Part shown: in pieces, positions 26,042-35,079 of the stretch | Layout of the letters: every line of letters starts with the position of its first letter | Numbering within the stretch: the stretch's first letter is position 1 | Origin: an uncultured Lachnospiraceae bacterium | GTDB lineage: Bacteria > Bacillota > Clostridia > Lachnospirales > Lachnospiraceae | NCBI GenBank assembly: GCA_910579865.1 | Contig: CAJTXA010000008.1 | Span: forward strand, 82,482 to 146,481 | Reading direction: 5' to 3' | Length of the DNA stretch: 64,000 nt | Translations under genes and position numbers: made by a program | Notes under the pieces: model-generated | The model's database searches: none | What the model saw: the letters and a program-made list of their open reading frames with translations, nothing else | Told to the model about the DNA's origin: nothing

Positions 26042-26878
26042 ATGAAAAAGATATTAGTAACTGGATGTAATGGGCAGTTAGGGCGAGCAATCAATCAGCT
26101 ATATAGTAAGAATAACGAAATTGAAATAGTAAATACAGATGTGGCAGATTTGAATATTACAGATGTAAGTAAAGTATTAGAACTGGTGCGGCAAATCAAG
26201 CCTTATGCTATTATTAACTGTGCAGCTCATACTGGGGTGGATGCTTGTGAAACAGAGTGTGACAGTGCCTACCGAATTAATGCGATTGGGCCTAGAAATT
26301 TAAGTATTGCAGCAACAGAAACAAAAGCAAAAATGATTCATATCTCTACAGATTATGTATTTGCTGGTGATGCTACCACTCCGTATTTGGAGTTTGATAA
26401 ACCAGATCCACAAGGGATGTATGGGAAAACAAAATTGGCTGGGGAGCACTTTGTAGAACAGTTTGCTAGAAATTATTTTATTATTCGGACAGCATGGTTG
26501 TATGGAGATGGAAAGAATTTTGTAAAGACGATGCTGCGGCTTTCTGAAACAAATGACACAGTTCGGGTTGTAAAGGATCAGGTTGGAAGTCCTACTAGTG
26601 CAAAAGAATTGGCAAGAATAATTGATAAACTTATCTGGACTGAAAACTATGGGTTGTTCCATGGAACTTGTGAAGGAGTGGCTAGTTGGGCAGACTTTGC
26701 AGAAGAGATTTTTAAACTTTCAAAAAAATCGACACAGGTAGTAAAAGTAACAACAGAAGAATATGGGAATCCAGTAAAAAGACCAGCCTATTCTGTTTTG
26801 GAAAATTATATGCTAAAATTAACAACCAATTATCGGGCAGCTGACTGGCAGGATGCATTGGCAGAATATTTAAAATAA
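26042..26878 (+). CDS. rfbD: dTDP-4-dehydrorhamnose reductase
   Basis: Last step of dTDP-L-rhamnose synthesis: NAD(P)H reduction of dTDP-4-keto-L-rhamnose. A 278-residue SDR with the Rossmann motif VTGCNGQLG at the N-terminus, INCAAHTGVDACE, ISTDYVFAG, and the catalytic YGKTKLAGE (Tyr-x-x-x-Lys). It is the first of four rfb genes in the order D, B, A, C; a separate promoter lies before rfbB. The ribosome site right before the ATG is weak, with a hairpin between a better site and the start. Confidence 0.95.
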   Translation: MKKILVTGCNGQLGRAINQLYSKNNEIEIVNTDVADLNITDVSKVLELVRQIKPYAIINCAAHTGVDACETECDSAYRINAIGPRNLSIAATETKAKMIHISTDYVFAGDATTPYLEFDKPDPQGMYGKTKLAGEHFVEQFARNYFIIRTAWLYGDGKNFVKTMLRLSETNDTVRVVKDQVGSPTSAKELARIIDKLIWTENYGLFHGTCEGVASWADFAEEIFKLSKKSTQVVKVTTEEYGNPVKRPAYSVLENYMLKLTTNYRAADWQDALAEYLK

Positions 26879-26924
26879 AAAACAGTTTACCAATTAAAGA
26901 TTGGAAGATTTTTGAAATAATATA

Positions 26925-26953
26925 TTGAATTAGTAGACAATATCTGCTATAAT
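26925..26953 (+). promoter_or_regulatory. Promoter of rfbB
   Basis: TTGAAT (26925-26930), 17-base spacer, TATAAT (26948-26953), 40 bases before the rfbB ATG. Confidence 0.75.
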
Positions 26954-26993
26954 ACAACAGATTATGTGTGCAAAATAGATGGAGGTAGTTTTC

Positions 26994-28076
26994 ATGAGGA
27001 CGTATTTGGTTACAGGTGGTGCAGGATTTATTGGATCGAATTACATTCATTATATGTTTCGGAAGTATGGTGATACGATTCGAATTATTAATGTAGATTG
27101 TCTGACTTATGCTGGAAATTTAGAAAACCTAAAAGGTGTTGAAGATAGATCAAATTATCGATTTATAAAAGCAAATATTTGTGATACAGAAGCAATTCGT
27201 CGAATCTTTAAGGAAAATGAAATTGATCGTGTTGTTCATTTTGCAGCAGAAAGTCATGTAGACAGAAGCATTAAAGATCCAGAAATATTTGTGCAAACGA
27301 ATGTACTTGGTACGCTTGTTTTATTAAATGCAGCAAAAGAAGCTTGGGAACAAGAGGACGGAACTTTTAAAGAGGATAAGAAATTTCTGCATGTTTCTAC
27401 GGATGAGGTATATGGTGCTTTGCCAGAGGGAGATGGTTATTTCTATGAAACAACGCCACTTGATCCACATAGTCCGTATTCCGCTAGTAAAGCTTCCTCT
27501 GATATGTTAGTAAAATCTTATATTGATACGTATCAGTTTCCAGCAAATATTACAAATTGCAGCAATAATTATGGCCCATATCAATTCCCAGAGAAATTTA
27601 TTCCTTTAGTGATAAATAATGCTCTTCAGGGAGAAAAATTACCAGTATATGGAGATGGAAAATATGTACGTGATTGGCTTTATGTGGATGATCATGCAAA
27701 AGCGATTGATTTAGTACAGGAAAAAGGAAGACTGTTTGAGCGATATAATATTGGCGGGCATAATGAAAAACAAAATATTGAACTTATTCATATTATTTTG
27801 GATACTTTATTGGAAATGCTGCCACAAAATGATCCAAGAAGAGCCAATATTAGCTATGATTTAATTACACATGTAGAGGATCGAAAGGGACATGACAGAC
27901 GCTATGCAATTGCTCCAGATAAGATAAAAAAAGAAGTTGGCTGGTATCCGGAAACAATGTTTGAAGAAGGAATTCGAAAAACAATTGCTTGGTTTTTTGA
28001 AAATGAGGACTGGATGAAAAATGCAACAAGTGGTGATTACCAGAAGTATTATGAAGAAATGTATAAAGATAGATAA
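26994..28076 (+). CDS. rfbB: dTDP-glucose 4,6-dehydratase
   Basis: Second step of dTDP-L-rhamnose synthesis, NAD-dependent. A 360-residue extended SDR with VTGGAGFIGSNYI at the N-terminus, the HFAAESHVDRSI signature, the STDEVYGALP active-site segment, and the catalytic YSASKASSD. The start follows GGAGGT at 6 bases; the in-frame ATG five codons earlier overlaps that site. It has its own promoter and is followed by a strong hairpin before rfbA. Confidence 0.96.
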   Translation: MRTYLVTGGAGFIGSNYIHYMFRKYGDTIRIINVDCLTYAGNLENLKGVEDRSNYRFIKANICDTEAIRRIFKENEIDRVVHFAAESHVDRSIKDPEIFVQTNVLGTLVLLNAAKEAWEQEDGTFKEDKKFLHVSTDEVYGALPEGDGYFYETTPLDPHSPYSASKASSDMLVKSYIDTYQFPANITNCSNNYGPYQFPEKFIPLVINNALQGEKLPVYGDGKYVRDWLYVDDHAKAIDLVQEKGRLFERYNIGGHNEKQNIELIHIILDTLLEMLPQNDPRRANISYDLITHVEDRKGHDRRYAIAPDKIKKEVGWYPETMFEEGIRKTIAWFFENEDWMKNATSGDYQKYYEEMYKDR

Positions 28077-28093
28077 AAGTAAGAAAAGAACAA

Positions 28094-28134
28094 ATCTCCT
28101 AATATGGGTTTCGTTGAAATCCATATTGGGAGAT
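28094..28134 (+). repeat. 18-bp hairpin between rfbB and rfbA
   Basis: Arms 28094-28111 and 28117-28134 pair over 18 bases (two G-U or mismatched positions) around a 5-base loop. A short T run comes only 8 bases later (28143-28147), so it could be a weak terminator or an mRNA-stabilising/processing hairpin within the rfb operon. Confidence 0.75.
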
Positions 28135-28179
28135 CGTTGTGCTTTTTAAGCTAAGCCTAAGAGCAGAATGGAGGACAGA

Positions 28180-29058
28180 ATGAAAGGGATTATTTTAGCA
28201 GGAGGGTCAGGGACACGATTATATCCTTTGACAAGAGCAATTTCAAAACAGATTATGCCAGTTTATGATAAACCAATGATCTATTACCCTCTTTCTACAT
28301 TGATGTTAGCTGGGATTCGGGAAATTTTAATTATTTCCACTCCAAGAGATTTGCCAGTATTTTGTGATTTACTTGGAGATGGTTCTCAACTTGGAATGAA
28401 ATTTCATTATGCAATTCAAAAAGAACCAAGAGGGTTAGCAGATGCTTTTCTAATTGGAGCTAATTTTATTGGGACAGATCCAGTTGCATTAGTATTAGGA
28501 GATAATATTTTTTATGGACAAAGTTTTTCAGCCTTGCTTCGAAATGTAGTAAAGCGAACAGAAAGTCAAAAAGGTGCTACAATATTTGGATATTATGTAC
28601 GAGATCCAAGAGAATATGGAGTAGTAGAGTTTGATGAGCAAGGAAAGGCAATTTCAATCGAAGAGAAACCATCCGATCCAAAGTCGAATTTTGCGGTGCC
28701 TGGGCTTTATTTTTATGATCATGATGTAGTAGAGATTGCAAAAAATGTGGAACCATCAAAACGAGGTGAAATTGAAATTACCAGTGTAAACAATGAGTAT
28801 TTAAGACGAGGAACACTTCATGTAGAAACGATGGGAAGAGGATTTGCTTGGCTAGATACAGGAAATCATGATGCGCTTTTGGAGGCTTCTGATTTTGTGG
28901 CAGCTTTTCAGAAAAGACAAGGACTTTATATTTCTTGTATTGAGGAGATTGCTTATAAGAGAGGATTTATTGATCAGGAACAACTTTTGGAATTGGCAGC
29001 ACCTTTGATGAAAACAGAATATGGGCAATATTTAATTGAGATAGCAAAAGGACTGTAA
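28180..29058 (+). CDS. rfbA: Glucose-1-phosphate thymidylyltransferase
   Basis: First step of dTDP-L-rhamnose synthesis: dTTP plus glucose-1-phosphate gives dTDP-glucose. A 292-residue nucleotidyltransferase with the pyrophosphorylase loop LAGGSGTRLYPLT, KPMIYYPLS, LGDNIFYG (metal-binding Asp) and EEKPSDPKSN. GGAGGA lies 5-6 bases before the ATG, and an in-frame ATG four codons earlier lies inside the site region. The gene is followed by rfbC after 31 bp. Confidence 0.96.
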   Translation: MKGIILAGGSGTRLYPLTRAISKQIMPVYDKPMIYYPLSTLMLAGIREILIISTPRDLPVFCDLLGDGSQLGMKFHYAIQKEPRGLADAFLIGANFIGTDPVALVLGDNIFYGQSFSALLRNVVKRTESQKGATIFGYYVRDPREYGVVEFDEQGKAISIEEKPSDPKSNFAVPGLYFYDHDVVEIAKNVEPSKRGEIEITSVNNEYLRRGTLHVETMGRGFAWLDTGNHDALLEASDFVAAFQKRQGLYISCIEEIAYKRGFIDQEQLLELAAPLMKTEYGQYLIEIAKGL

Positions 29059-29089
29059 AAATAAAAAAATATAATAGAGGGAAAGAAAA

Positions 29090-29656
29090 ATGGGAAAGAT
29101 TACAGTAACGGAGTGTATTAGGGATGGAGTTATCATTGAAGGACTAAAGATTATCGAACCAACTGTATTTGGAGATACACGTGGATATTTTATGGAGACA
29201 TATAACCAGAAGGATTATCAGGAAGCGGGAATTGCAGTGAATTTTGTTCAAGATAATCAATCTTGTTCAAAAAAAGGAGTGTTAAGAGGACTGCATTTTC
29301 AAATCCAGTTTCCACAGGATAAATTAGTGCGTGTCGTCAGTGGAGAAGTATTTGATGTAGCAGTTGATTTAAGGCCAGGCTCAAAGACCTATGGGAAATG
29401 GTTTGGCGTAGTGCTTTCTGCAGAAAATAAAAAGCAATTTTTTATTCCAAAGAATTTTGCACATGGGTTTTTAGTGCTTTCTGATTTAGCGGAGTTTGCT
29501 TATAAATGTACCGATTTCTATCATCCAAATGATGAAGGTGGTTTGGCATGGAATGATAAAGAGATTGGAGTAGAGTGGCCAATTCCAGAAGGAATGGAAT
29601 TAATTATTTCAGAAAAAGATCAAAAGTGGGGTGGACTTAGATTGGCTTATGAATAA
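29090..29656 (+). CDS. rfbC: dTDP-4-dehydrorhamnose 3,5-epimerase
   Basis: Third step of dTDP-L-rhamnose synthesis. A 188-residue cupin-fold enzyme with FGDTRGYFMETYN, the signature SKKGVLRGLHFQ carrying the catalytic His, VDLRPGSKTYGKW, and FFIPKNFAHGFLVLS. The wzt gene starts 8 bp before its stop, so translation of the exporter is coupled to rhamnose synthesis. Confidence 0.96.
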   Translation: MGKITVTECIRDGVIIEGLKIIEPTVFGDTRGYFMETYNQKDYQEAGIAVNFVQDNQSCSKKGVLRGLHFQIQFPQDKLVRVVSGEVFDVAVDLRPGSKTYGKWFGVVLSAENKKQFFIPKNFAHGFLVLSDLAEFAYKCTDFYHPNDEGGLAWNDKEIGVEWPIPEGMELIISEKDQKWGGLRLAYE

Positions 29657-30956
29657 GACAGTGGTTCGGCTAGAGCATATTACAAAGGTATATCGGTTAT
29701 ATAATAATCCACAGGATCGGTTTAAAGAAACCTTTTCTTTTCATCATAAAAAATATTCCAGGGACTTTTATGCACTTCATGATATATCGTTTCATATTGA
29801 ACAAGGGGATACCATTGGAATTGTGGGAAAGAATGGAAGTGGAAAGTCAACACTCTTAAAGATTTTAACAGGTGTACTAACACAAACTTCTGGAATTGTA
29901 GAAGTAGATGGGAAGATTTCTGCACTTTTAGAGTTGGGGGCAGGGTTTAATCAGGACTTTACTGGAATTCAAAATATCTTTTTAAATGGTACAATTATGG
30001 GAATCCCACGAGAAGAGATGGAAAAAAGGGTGGAAGATATTGTAGCATTTGCGGATATAGGGGAGCATATTTATCAGCCAGTAAAAACCTATTCTAGTGG
30101 AATGTTTATGCGTCTTGCCTTTGCTGTTGCTATCCATGTAGATCCACAGATTCTAATTGTAGATGAGGCATTAGCAGTTGGAGATACTCGTTTTCAGATG
30201 AAATGTATGGATAAGTTTATTGAATTTATGAATAGTGGAAAAACAGTAATTTTTGTAAGCCATGATATCAATATGATTAAACGATTCTGTAAACGGGCTG
30301 TTTGGATTAATGAAGGAATTCTCGTAATGGATGGAGAAACCGATCCAGTAACAGATAAATATGAAGATTTTTTAAAAAGTGGATTGTCATTACAAGAATA
30401 TCTAGAGGCAACTAAATTAGAGGAAGAATCTCACACTAGTACAATTCGTCAGACAGATGAGGAGAAACTAATAGAAGAAAAAGCAGATGATTCTTTAGAG
30501 GTGATAAAAACAGAATTACCAAACCCTTCTTGTATAGTGGCAGAATTAAATGCAATTAGGATATTTAATCAGGAGGGAAAAGAAATTTCAAAAGTCCGGC
30601 ATGGAGAAGATATTCACTTGGAAATTACTTATACAGTATATGATGAAAATGTGGTACATCCGGTGTTGGGAGTGGCAATTCGCAGTATGGATCAACTTTA
30701 TGTATGTGGATTGAATACTCTTTTGGATAATCAGATAATTCCATGGAAGTTAGGAAAAAATCGGATGAAATTAACCTATGAGAAGTTTAATCTGACTGGT
30801 GGAAACTATTATTTTGATTCTATTTTATTTGATCAGACAGCAACCATTCCATTTGATGCGAAAAATCAGATTAAAAAGTTTTTTGTGGAAATGAATTATA
30901 TTGCAGAAGGTGTTGTTGTATTGCAGCACGATTGGAGCGAAGGAGGTTCCATATGA
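29649..30956 (+). CDS. wzt: ABC transporter ATP-binding protein for polysaccharide export (Wzt/TagH type)
   Basis: A 435-residue ATPase that powers export of a lipid-linked glycan with the Wzm-type permease. Walker A is GKNGSGKSTLL, the signature YSSGMFMRLAFA, Walker B ILIVDEALAVGD, and the switch HD. The C-terminal 170 residues (from about 265) form an additional Wzt-C-like beta domain (IRIFNQEGKEIS, ITYTVYDENVVHPVLGVAIRS), which in O-antigen systems recognises the modified non-reducing end. The ATG at 29649 overlaps the rfbC stop; the GTG six codons earlier is less likely. It overlaps the methyltransferase gene by 4 bp. Confidence 0.93.
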   Translation: MNKTVVRLEHITKVYRLYNNPQDRFKETFSFHHKKYSRDFYALHDISFHIEQGDTIGIVGKNGSGKSTLLKILTGVLTQTSGIVEVDGKISALLELGAGFNQDFTGIQNIFLNGTIMGIPREEMEKRVEDIVAFADIGEHIYQPVKTYSSGMFMRLAFAVAIHVDPQILIVDEALAVGDTRFQMKCMDKFIEFMNSGKTVIFVSHDINMIKRFCKRAVWINEGILVMDGETDPVTDKYEDFLKSGLSLQEYLEATKLEEESHTSTIRQTDEEKLIEEKADDSLEVIKTELPNPSCIVAELNAIRIFNQEGKEISKVRHGEDIHLEITYTVYDENVVHPVLGVAIRSMDQLYVCGLNTLLDNQIIPWKLGKNRMKLTYEKFNLTGGNYYFDSILFDQTATIPFDAKNQIKKFFVEMNYIAEGVVVLQHDWSEGGSI

Positions 30957-32344
30957 TAAGCGAGTCCAAATATGATTTTGATCTGGATTTAAATAATACC
31001 AATTCCCTTTCTTTGATGATAGGACAGATTCGGAGAGGTTCTACTGTATTAGAATTTGGTCCAGCAAATGGACGAATGACACGTTATCTAAAAGAAGCAC
31101 TAGATTGTAGCGTCTATCTGGTTGAGATAGATGAGGAAGCAGGAAAACAGGCAGCACAATATGGAGAAGATATTGTAATTGATGATGCAGAAACTTATTC
31201 ATGGTATGAAAGATATGAAAATATTCGATTTGATTATATTACCTTTGCAGATGTATTAGAGCATTTACGTGATCCAGAAAAGTTATTAAAAAAAGCCAAA
31301 AGTTTATTAAAACAAAATGGTTCTATTTTACTTTCTGTGCCTAATTTGGCACATAATTCAGTTGCCATTAGTCTGTTAAATAATGAATTTGAATATACCA
31401 ATACAGGACTATTAGATAATACACATATTCATTTTTTTACAAAGAATAGTTTGGATCATACAATGGAGCGCTGTGGGCTAATTGTAGCAAAACGTTTTGC
31501 TACGTATGCGCCAGCAGGGACAACAGAAATTCCAGTGACCAATACTTCTGTTGCAGGGATTGATGAAAGTTATTGGAAGTCCCGTCCATTAGGAGAAGTT
31601 TATCAGTATGTATATGAAGCAAAGAAAGGCTTTGAATTTGTAACAGAGACAGAAAACTATCTACATGCAGGAACCTATCCTTACTATTTTCAGTTATTTT
31701 TTGATTATGGAGAAGGGTTTTCTGAGGAAAATAATAAAACAGTACAGATTAAGGTTCATGATGGGATACAAAAGATAGAATTTGATATTCCAAATGAAGT
31801 AAAAGCAGTTCGTGTTGATCCATTAAATGGTGCTTGTATGATGGAATTAAAAACAATCTGTCAAGTAGAAAAAAATGAAAAAAAACAGTTAAAATTGCAG
31901 TATACCAATGCCTGTTATCAAGATGAAGATAAATATATTTTTACAACAGAAGATCCCAATATGATATTTGTAACAGAAGAAGGTGAATTTGGACATATTA
32001 GATTAGAGTTTCGATTTGTTACAATCGATGCAATTAAAGTGAAAGCAATCGCAGAGTATTTTGAGTCAGTTCGCAGGGAACTGGTAGATTATCGAAAGAA
32101 AATGGAAGAGGAAAAAGAACGATTTCTACGGGAAGTTTACGAACCATGTAAACAGGAAAATGAACAAATTAAGCGACAGCTTTACGAGATGAAAGCGGAT
32201 ACGAACCGTACCAGGCAACAGCTTCAAGAGTCTCATATTCAGATTGGGGAATATGCACAAACGGTAGATATTTTAACAGGTTCTACCAGTTGGAGAATGA
32301 CAAGTCCAATTCGAAAAATTGGGGATTTGTTAAAACGTATCTGA
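30953..32344 (+). CDS. SAM-dependent methyltransferase with C-terminal coiled coil
   Basis: A 463-residue protein. Residues about 30-190 form a class I methyltransferase domain: VLEFGPANGRMTRYL (motif I), VEIDEE (motif II), FDYITFADVLEHLRDP and SILLSVPNLAHN. A beta-rich region (about 220-370) and a coiled coil (about 375-435, rich in Glu/Lys/Arg) follow, ending in the STSWRMTSPIR motif often found at the C-terminus of glycan-assembly proteins. Together with Wzt-C it suggests a terminal methyl cap controlling chain length, as in Wzt/WbdD systems. Start after GGAGGT; ATGA overlap with wzt. Confidence 0.85.
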   Translation: MISESKYDFDLDLNNTNSLSLMIGQIRRGSTVLEFGPANGRMTRYLKEALDCSVYLVEIDEEAGKQAAQYGEDIVIDDAETYSWYERYENIRFDYITFADVLEHLRDPEKLLKKAKSLLKQNGSILLSVPNLAHNSVAISLLNNEFEYTNTGLLDNTHIHFFTKNSLDHTMERCGLIVAKRFATYAPAGTTEIPVTNTSVAGIDESYWKSRPLGEVYQYVYEAKKGFEFVTETENYLHAGTYPYYFQLFFDYGEGFSEENNKTVQIKVHDGIQKIEFDIPNEVKAVRVDPLNGACMMELKTICQVEKNEKKQLKLQYTNACYQDEDKYIFTTEDPNMIFVTEEGEFGHIRLEFRFVTIDAIKVKAIAEYFESVRRELVDYRKKMEEEKERFLREVYEPCKQENEQIKRQLYEMKADTNRTRQQLQESHIQIGEYAQTVDILTGSTSWRMTSPIRKIGDLLKRI

Positions 32345-32353
32345 GAAAGGCAA

Positions 32354-32382
32354 CCCGTATCATGATTCGAAAATGATACGGG
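32354..32382 (+). repeat. 10-bp hairpin before wzm
   Basis: CCCGTATCAT (32354-32363) and ATGATACGGG (32373-32382) form a perfect stem with a 9-base loop, 14 bases before the wzm ATG. No T run follows, so it is not a terminator; it may set the expression ratio of wzm to upstream genes. Confidence 0.7.
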
Positions 32383-32396
32383 ATAAGAGGTGAGAT

Positions 32397-33245
32397 ATGG
32401 GGATTGCAACAAAAGGAAAAAAAGCAGTTTCGCTTGGACGTAATTGGTGCAGAGATATCTGGCGAAACCGGATGTTGATTCTAGATTTAGCAAATAAAGA
32501 TTTTAAAGGAAGGTATGCGGCTTCTTATTTGGGAACAATATGGGCATTTGTGCAGCCAATTGTAACGATTTTAATTTATGTGTTTGTCTTTCAGGTTGGA
32601 ATGAAAGCAACTCCTCCTGATACAGCAAAAAATACCCCTTATTCTTTATGGCTAACGGTAGGAATTGTTCCGTGGTTCTTTTTTCAAGATGCACTAATGA
32701 GTGCAACAAATAGTTTAATGGAATTTTCTTATTTGGTAAAAAAAATTGTGTTTAAGATTAGTGTGCTTCCAATTGTAAAAATTATTTCTGCATTTTACGT
32801 GCATATTTTCTTTGTATTTTTATTATTCGTATTGTCATGTCTATTTGGTTTTTTGCCTCATATCTATATGCTACAAGCAGTATATTATACAATTGCAGCA
32901 ACAGTGTTAATATTGGGACTATCTTATATAACGGCTTCTACTGTTGTTTTTTTTCGGGATTTAAGCCAGATTATCAGTGTTATATTGCAGTTTGGAATGT
33001 GGCTTACACCGATTATGTGGACTATGGATACAATGGGAATTGAAAACGAATGGGTACAGCGGCTTTTTAAGCTAAATCCAGTTTATTATATTGTAAATGG
33101 CTACCGAGATTCTTTTATCAATCAGGTTTGGTTTTGGGAGCATAAGGGATGGACAGTTTATTTTTGGGTGGTTACTTTATTAATCTGTGGGCTGGGAACA
33201 GTTACCTTTAAAAAGTTAGAAAAACATTTTGCAGATGTTTTATAA
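32397..33245 (+). CDS. wzm: ABC transporter permease for polysaccharide export (Wzm/TagG type)
   Basis: A 282-residue ABC-2 permease with about six transmembrane helices. Family marks: an N-terminal amphipathic interface (LILDLANKDFKGRYAASYLGTIWAFVQPI), VPWFFFQDAL, and the C-terminal LNPVYYIVNGYRDSFI. It forms the membrane channel with Wzt to flip the undecaprenyl-linked glycan. Unusually, the methyltransferase gene sits between wzt and wzm, whereas most clusters have wzm-wzt adjacent. Confidence 0.94.
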   Translation: MGIATKGKKAVSLGRNWCRDIWRNRMLILDLANKDFKGRYAASYLGTIWAFVQPIVTILIYVFVFQVGMKATPPDTAKNTPYSLWLTVGIVPWFFFQDALMSATNSLMEFSYLVKKIVFKISVLPIVKIISAFYVHIFFVFLLFVLSCLFGFLPHIYMLQAVYYTIAATVLILGLSYITASTVVFFRDLSQIISVILQFGMWLTPIMWTMDTMGIENEWVQRLFKLNPVYYIVNGYRDSFINQVWFWEHKGWTVYFWVVTLLICGLGTVTFKKLEKHFADVL

Positions 33246-33273
33246 TTAGGATTAAAAAACAGGAGTAAAACAT

Positions 33274-35061
33274 ATGGGTGAAATAAGACAAAGTACACTA
33301 AGGCAAAGAATTAAGGTGGAGTGGAAAAGAAATGGAGCATATGGAATTGCCAGAAAAATACTTCGCCGGATAAAGGGTGAACCACCTGAACCACCTGTTC
33401 CTGCTTGGAATGTTTTAACCTATAAAGAAAAAAAAGAACAAAAACAGATGACGTTTTCACAACGGCATGTATTTAGTATTTTAGTTCCACTCTATAATAC
33501 GCCCCTTTCTTTTTTAAAAGAGATGGTTGCTTCTGTAGCAGAACAAACTTATGGTGGATGGGAACTTTGCTTAGCAGATGGAAGTGATGAGGCACACCGT
33601 GAAGTGGAAGACTGGTGCAGAAATTATGCAGCACAAGACAGTCGGGTAAAATATTGTAAATTAGAAGAAAATAAAGGAATATCAGAAAATACCAATGCCT
33701 GTATTAAGATGGCTTCTGGAGATTTTATTGCACTTTTTGATCATGATGATTTATTGACACCAGATGCGCTTTTTGAGGCTATGCGGGTATTAGAACGAAA
33801 TACACAGATTGATGTTATTTATACCGATGAGGATAAGATCAATGCAGACTCTACCATTTATTCGGAACCACATTTTAAACCAGATTTCAATTTGGATTTG
33901 TTGCGGTCAAATAATTATATTTGCCATTTTTTTATTGTAAGAAAAGTTCTTGTAGATAAAGTGGGAGGATTGCGAACAGAGTATAATGGTTCACAAGATT
34001 ATGATTTTATTTTTCGTTGTGTGGAGCAGGCACGAGCGATTTATCATATTCCTAAAGTGCTTTATCATTGGAGGATGCATTCCGCTTCTACTGCTGCAAA
34101 TCCAGAAAGCAAAATGTATTGTTATGATGCTGGAAAGCGGGCGATTGAGGCGCATCTAAAGCGGATGAGAGTAGAGGGTGAAGTTGTGATGACAGAACAT
34201 CTAGGATTTTATCGGGTAAAATATCCAGTAAAAGGAAATCCGCTTATTTCGATTATAATTCCAAATAAGGATGAAGCATCTACATTAGATGTCTGTCTGC
34301 GTTCTATTCGAGAACGGAGTACTTATAAAAATTATGAAATTATTGTTGTAGAAAATAATTCTACTAATCCAGATACTTTTGCTTATTATGATACATTAAA
34401 AAAATATCAAAATCTAAAAATTGTAGAGTGGTTGGATCTGTTTCATTATCCAAAAATCAATAATTTTGGGATATCGTTTGCAAAGGGAGAATATTTAATT
34501 TTATTAAATAATGATACTGAAATTCTTACTCCAAACTGGATAGAAGAATTATTGTCTCATTGCCAGAGACCAGAGGTAGGAATTACTGGTTCGAAGTTAT
34601 ATTATCCAGATGATAAAATTCAGCATGCAGGTGTCATTATCGGACTTGGCGGTATTGCAGGACATGCATTTTCCTGCCAAAGCAGAAAGGATCCAGGATA
34701 TTTTGCTAGGGCAATTGTACAGCAGGATTTAAGCGCTGTAACAGCAGCTTGTTTTATGGTTTCTCGTGCAATCTATGAAGAGGTAGGCGGAATGGAGGAA
34801 CAACTTCAAGTTGCTTTTAATGATGTAGACTTTTGCCTAAAGGTAAGGGATAAAGGATATCTAGTGGTATATAATCCAAATGTGGAATTATATCATTACG
34901 AATCTAAGTCAAGAGGGCTAGAGGATACCCCACGTAAACATGCCAGATTTGAACGAGAAGTGAATTTTATGAAAGCACGGTGGGAGAAGGTTCTAGAAAA
35001 AGGGGATCCTTACTATAATCCGAATTTAACACTGGTGCGAGGGGACTTTTCTCCTAAGTAA
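33274..35061 (+). CDS. Two-domain GT2 glycosyltransferase
   Basis: A 595-residue protein with two GT-A domains in tandem. Domain 1 (about 68-300) starts FSILVPLYNTPLSF and has LFDHDDLLTPDALFEAM with its DxD. Domain 2 (about 325-590) starts LISIIIPNKDEAS and has LLNNDTEILTPNW and FNDVDFCLKVRDKG. Such bifunctional enzymes add two sugars or alternate linkages in rhamnan or O-antigen chains. No membrane helix is seen. It lies 28 bp after wzm; acceptor and donors are unknown, with dTDP-rhamnose the obvious candidate. Confidence 0.9.
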   Translation: MGEIRQSTLRQRIKVEWKRNGAYGIARKILRRIKGEPPEPPVPAWNVLTYKEKKEQKQMTFSQRHVFSILVPLYNTPLSFLKEMVASVAEQTYGGWELCLADGSDEAHREVEDWCRNYAAQDSRVKYCKLEENKGISENTNACIKMASGDFIALFDHDDLLTPDALFEAMRVLERNTQIDVIYTDEDKINADSTIYSEPHFKPDFNLDLLRSNNYICHFFIVRKVLVDKVGGLRTEYNGSQDYDFIFRCVEQARAIYHIPKVLYHWRMHSASTAANPESKMYCYDAGKRAIEAHLKRMRVEGEVVMTEHLGFYRVKYPVKGNPLISIIIPNKDEASTLDVCLRSIRERSTYKNYEIIVVENNSTNPDTFAYYDTLKKYQNLKIVEWLDLFHYPKINNFGISFAKGEYLILLNNDTEILTPNWIEELLSHCQRPEVGITGSKLYYPDDKIQHAGVIIGLGGIAGHAFSCQSRKDPGYFARAIVQQDLSAVTAACFMVSRAIYEEVGGMEEQLQVAFNDVDFCLKVRDKGYLVVYNPNVELYHYESKSRGLEDTPRKHARFEREVNFMKARWEKVLEKGDPYYNPNLTLVRGDFSPK

Positions 35062-35079
35062 AAAGCAGGAGGTTTCGAG

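Noticed and set aside
29240..29282. Two TGTTCAA sites resembling the choline half-sites inside rfbC
   Set aside because: They are direct, not inverted, differ in spacing, and lie within conserved coding sequence, so they are probably coincidental.
32239..32493. Minus-strand and out-of-frame open frames across the glycan operon
   Set aside because: They overlap well-supported genes completely, lack ribosome sites and have no recognisable protein features.
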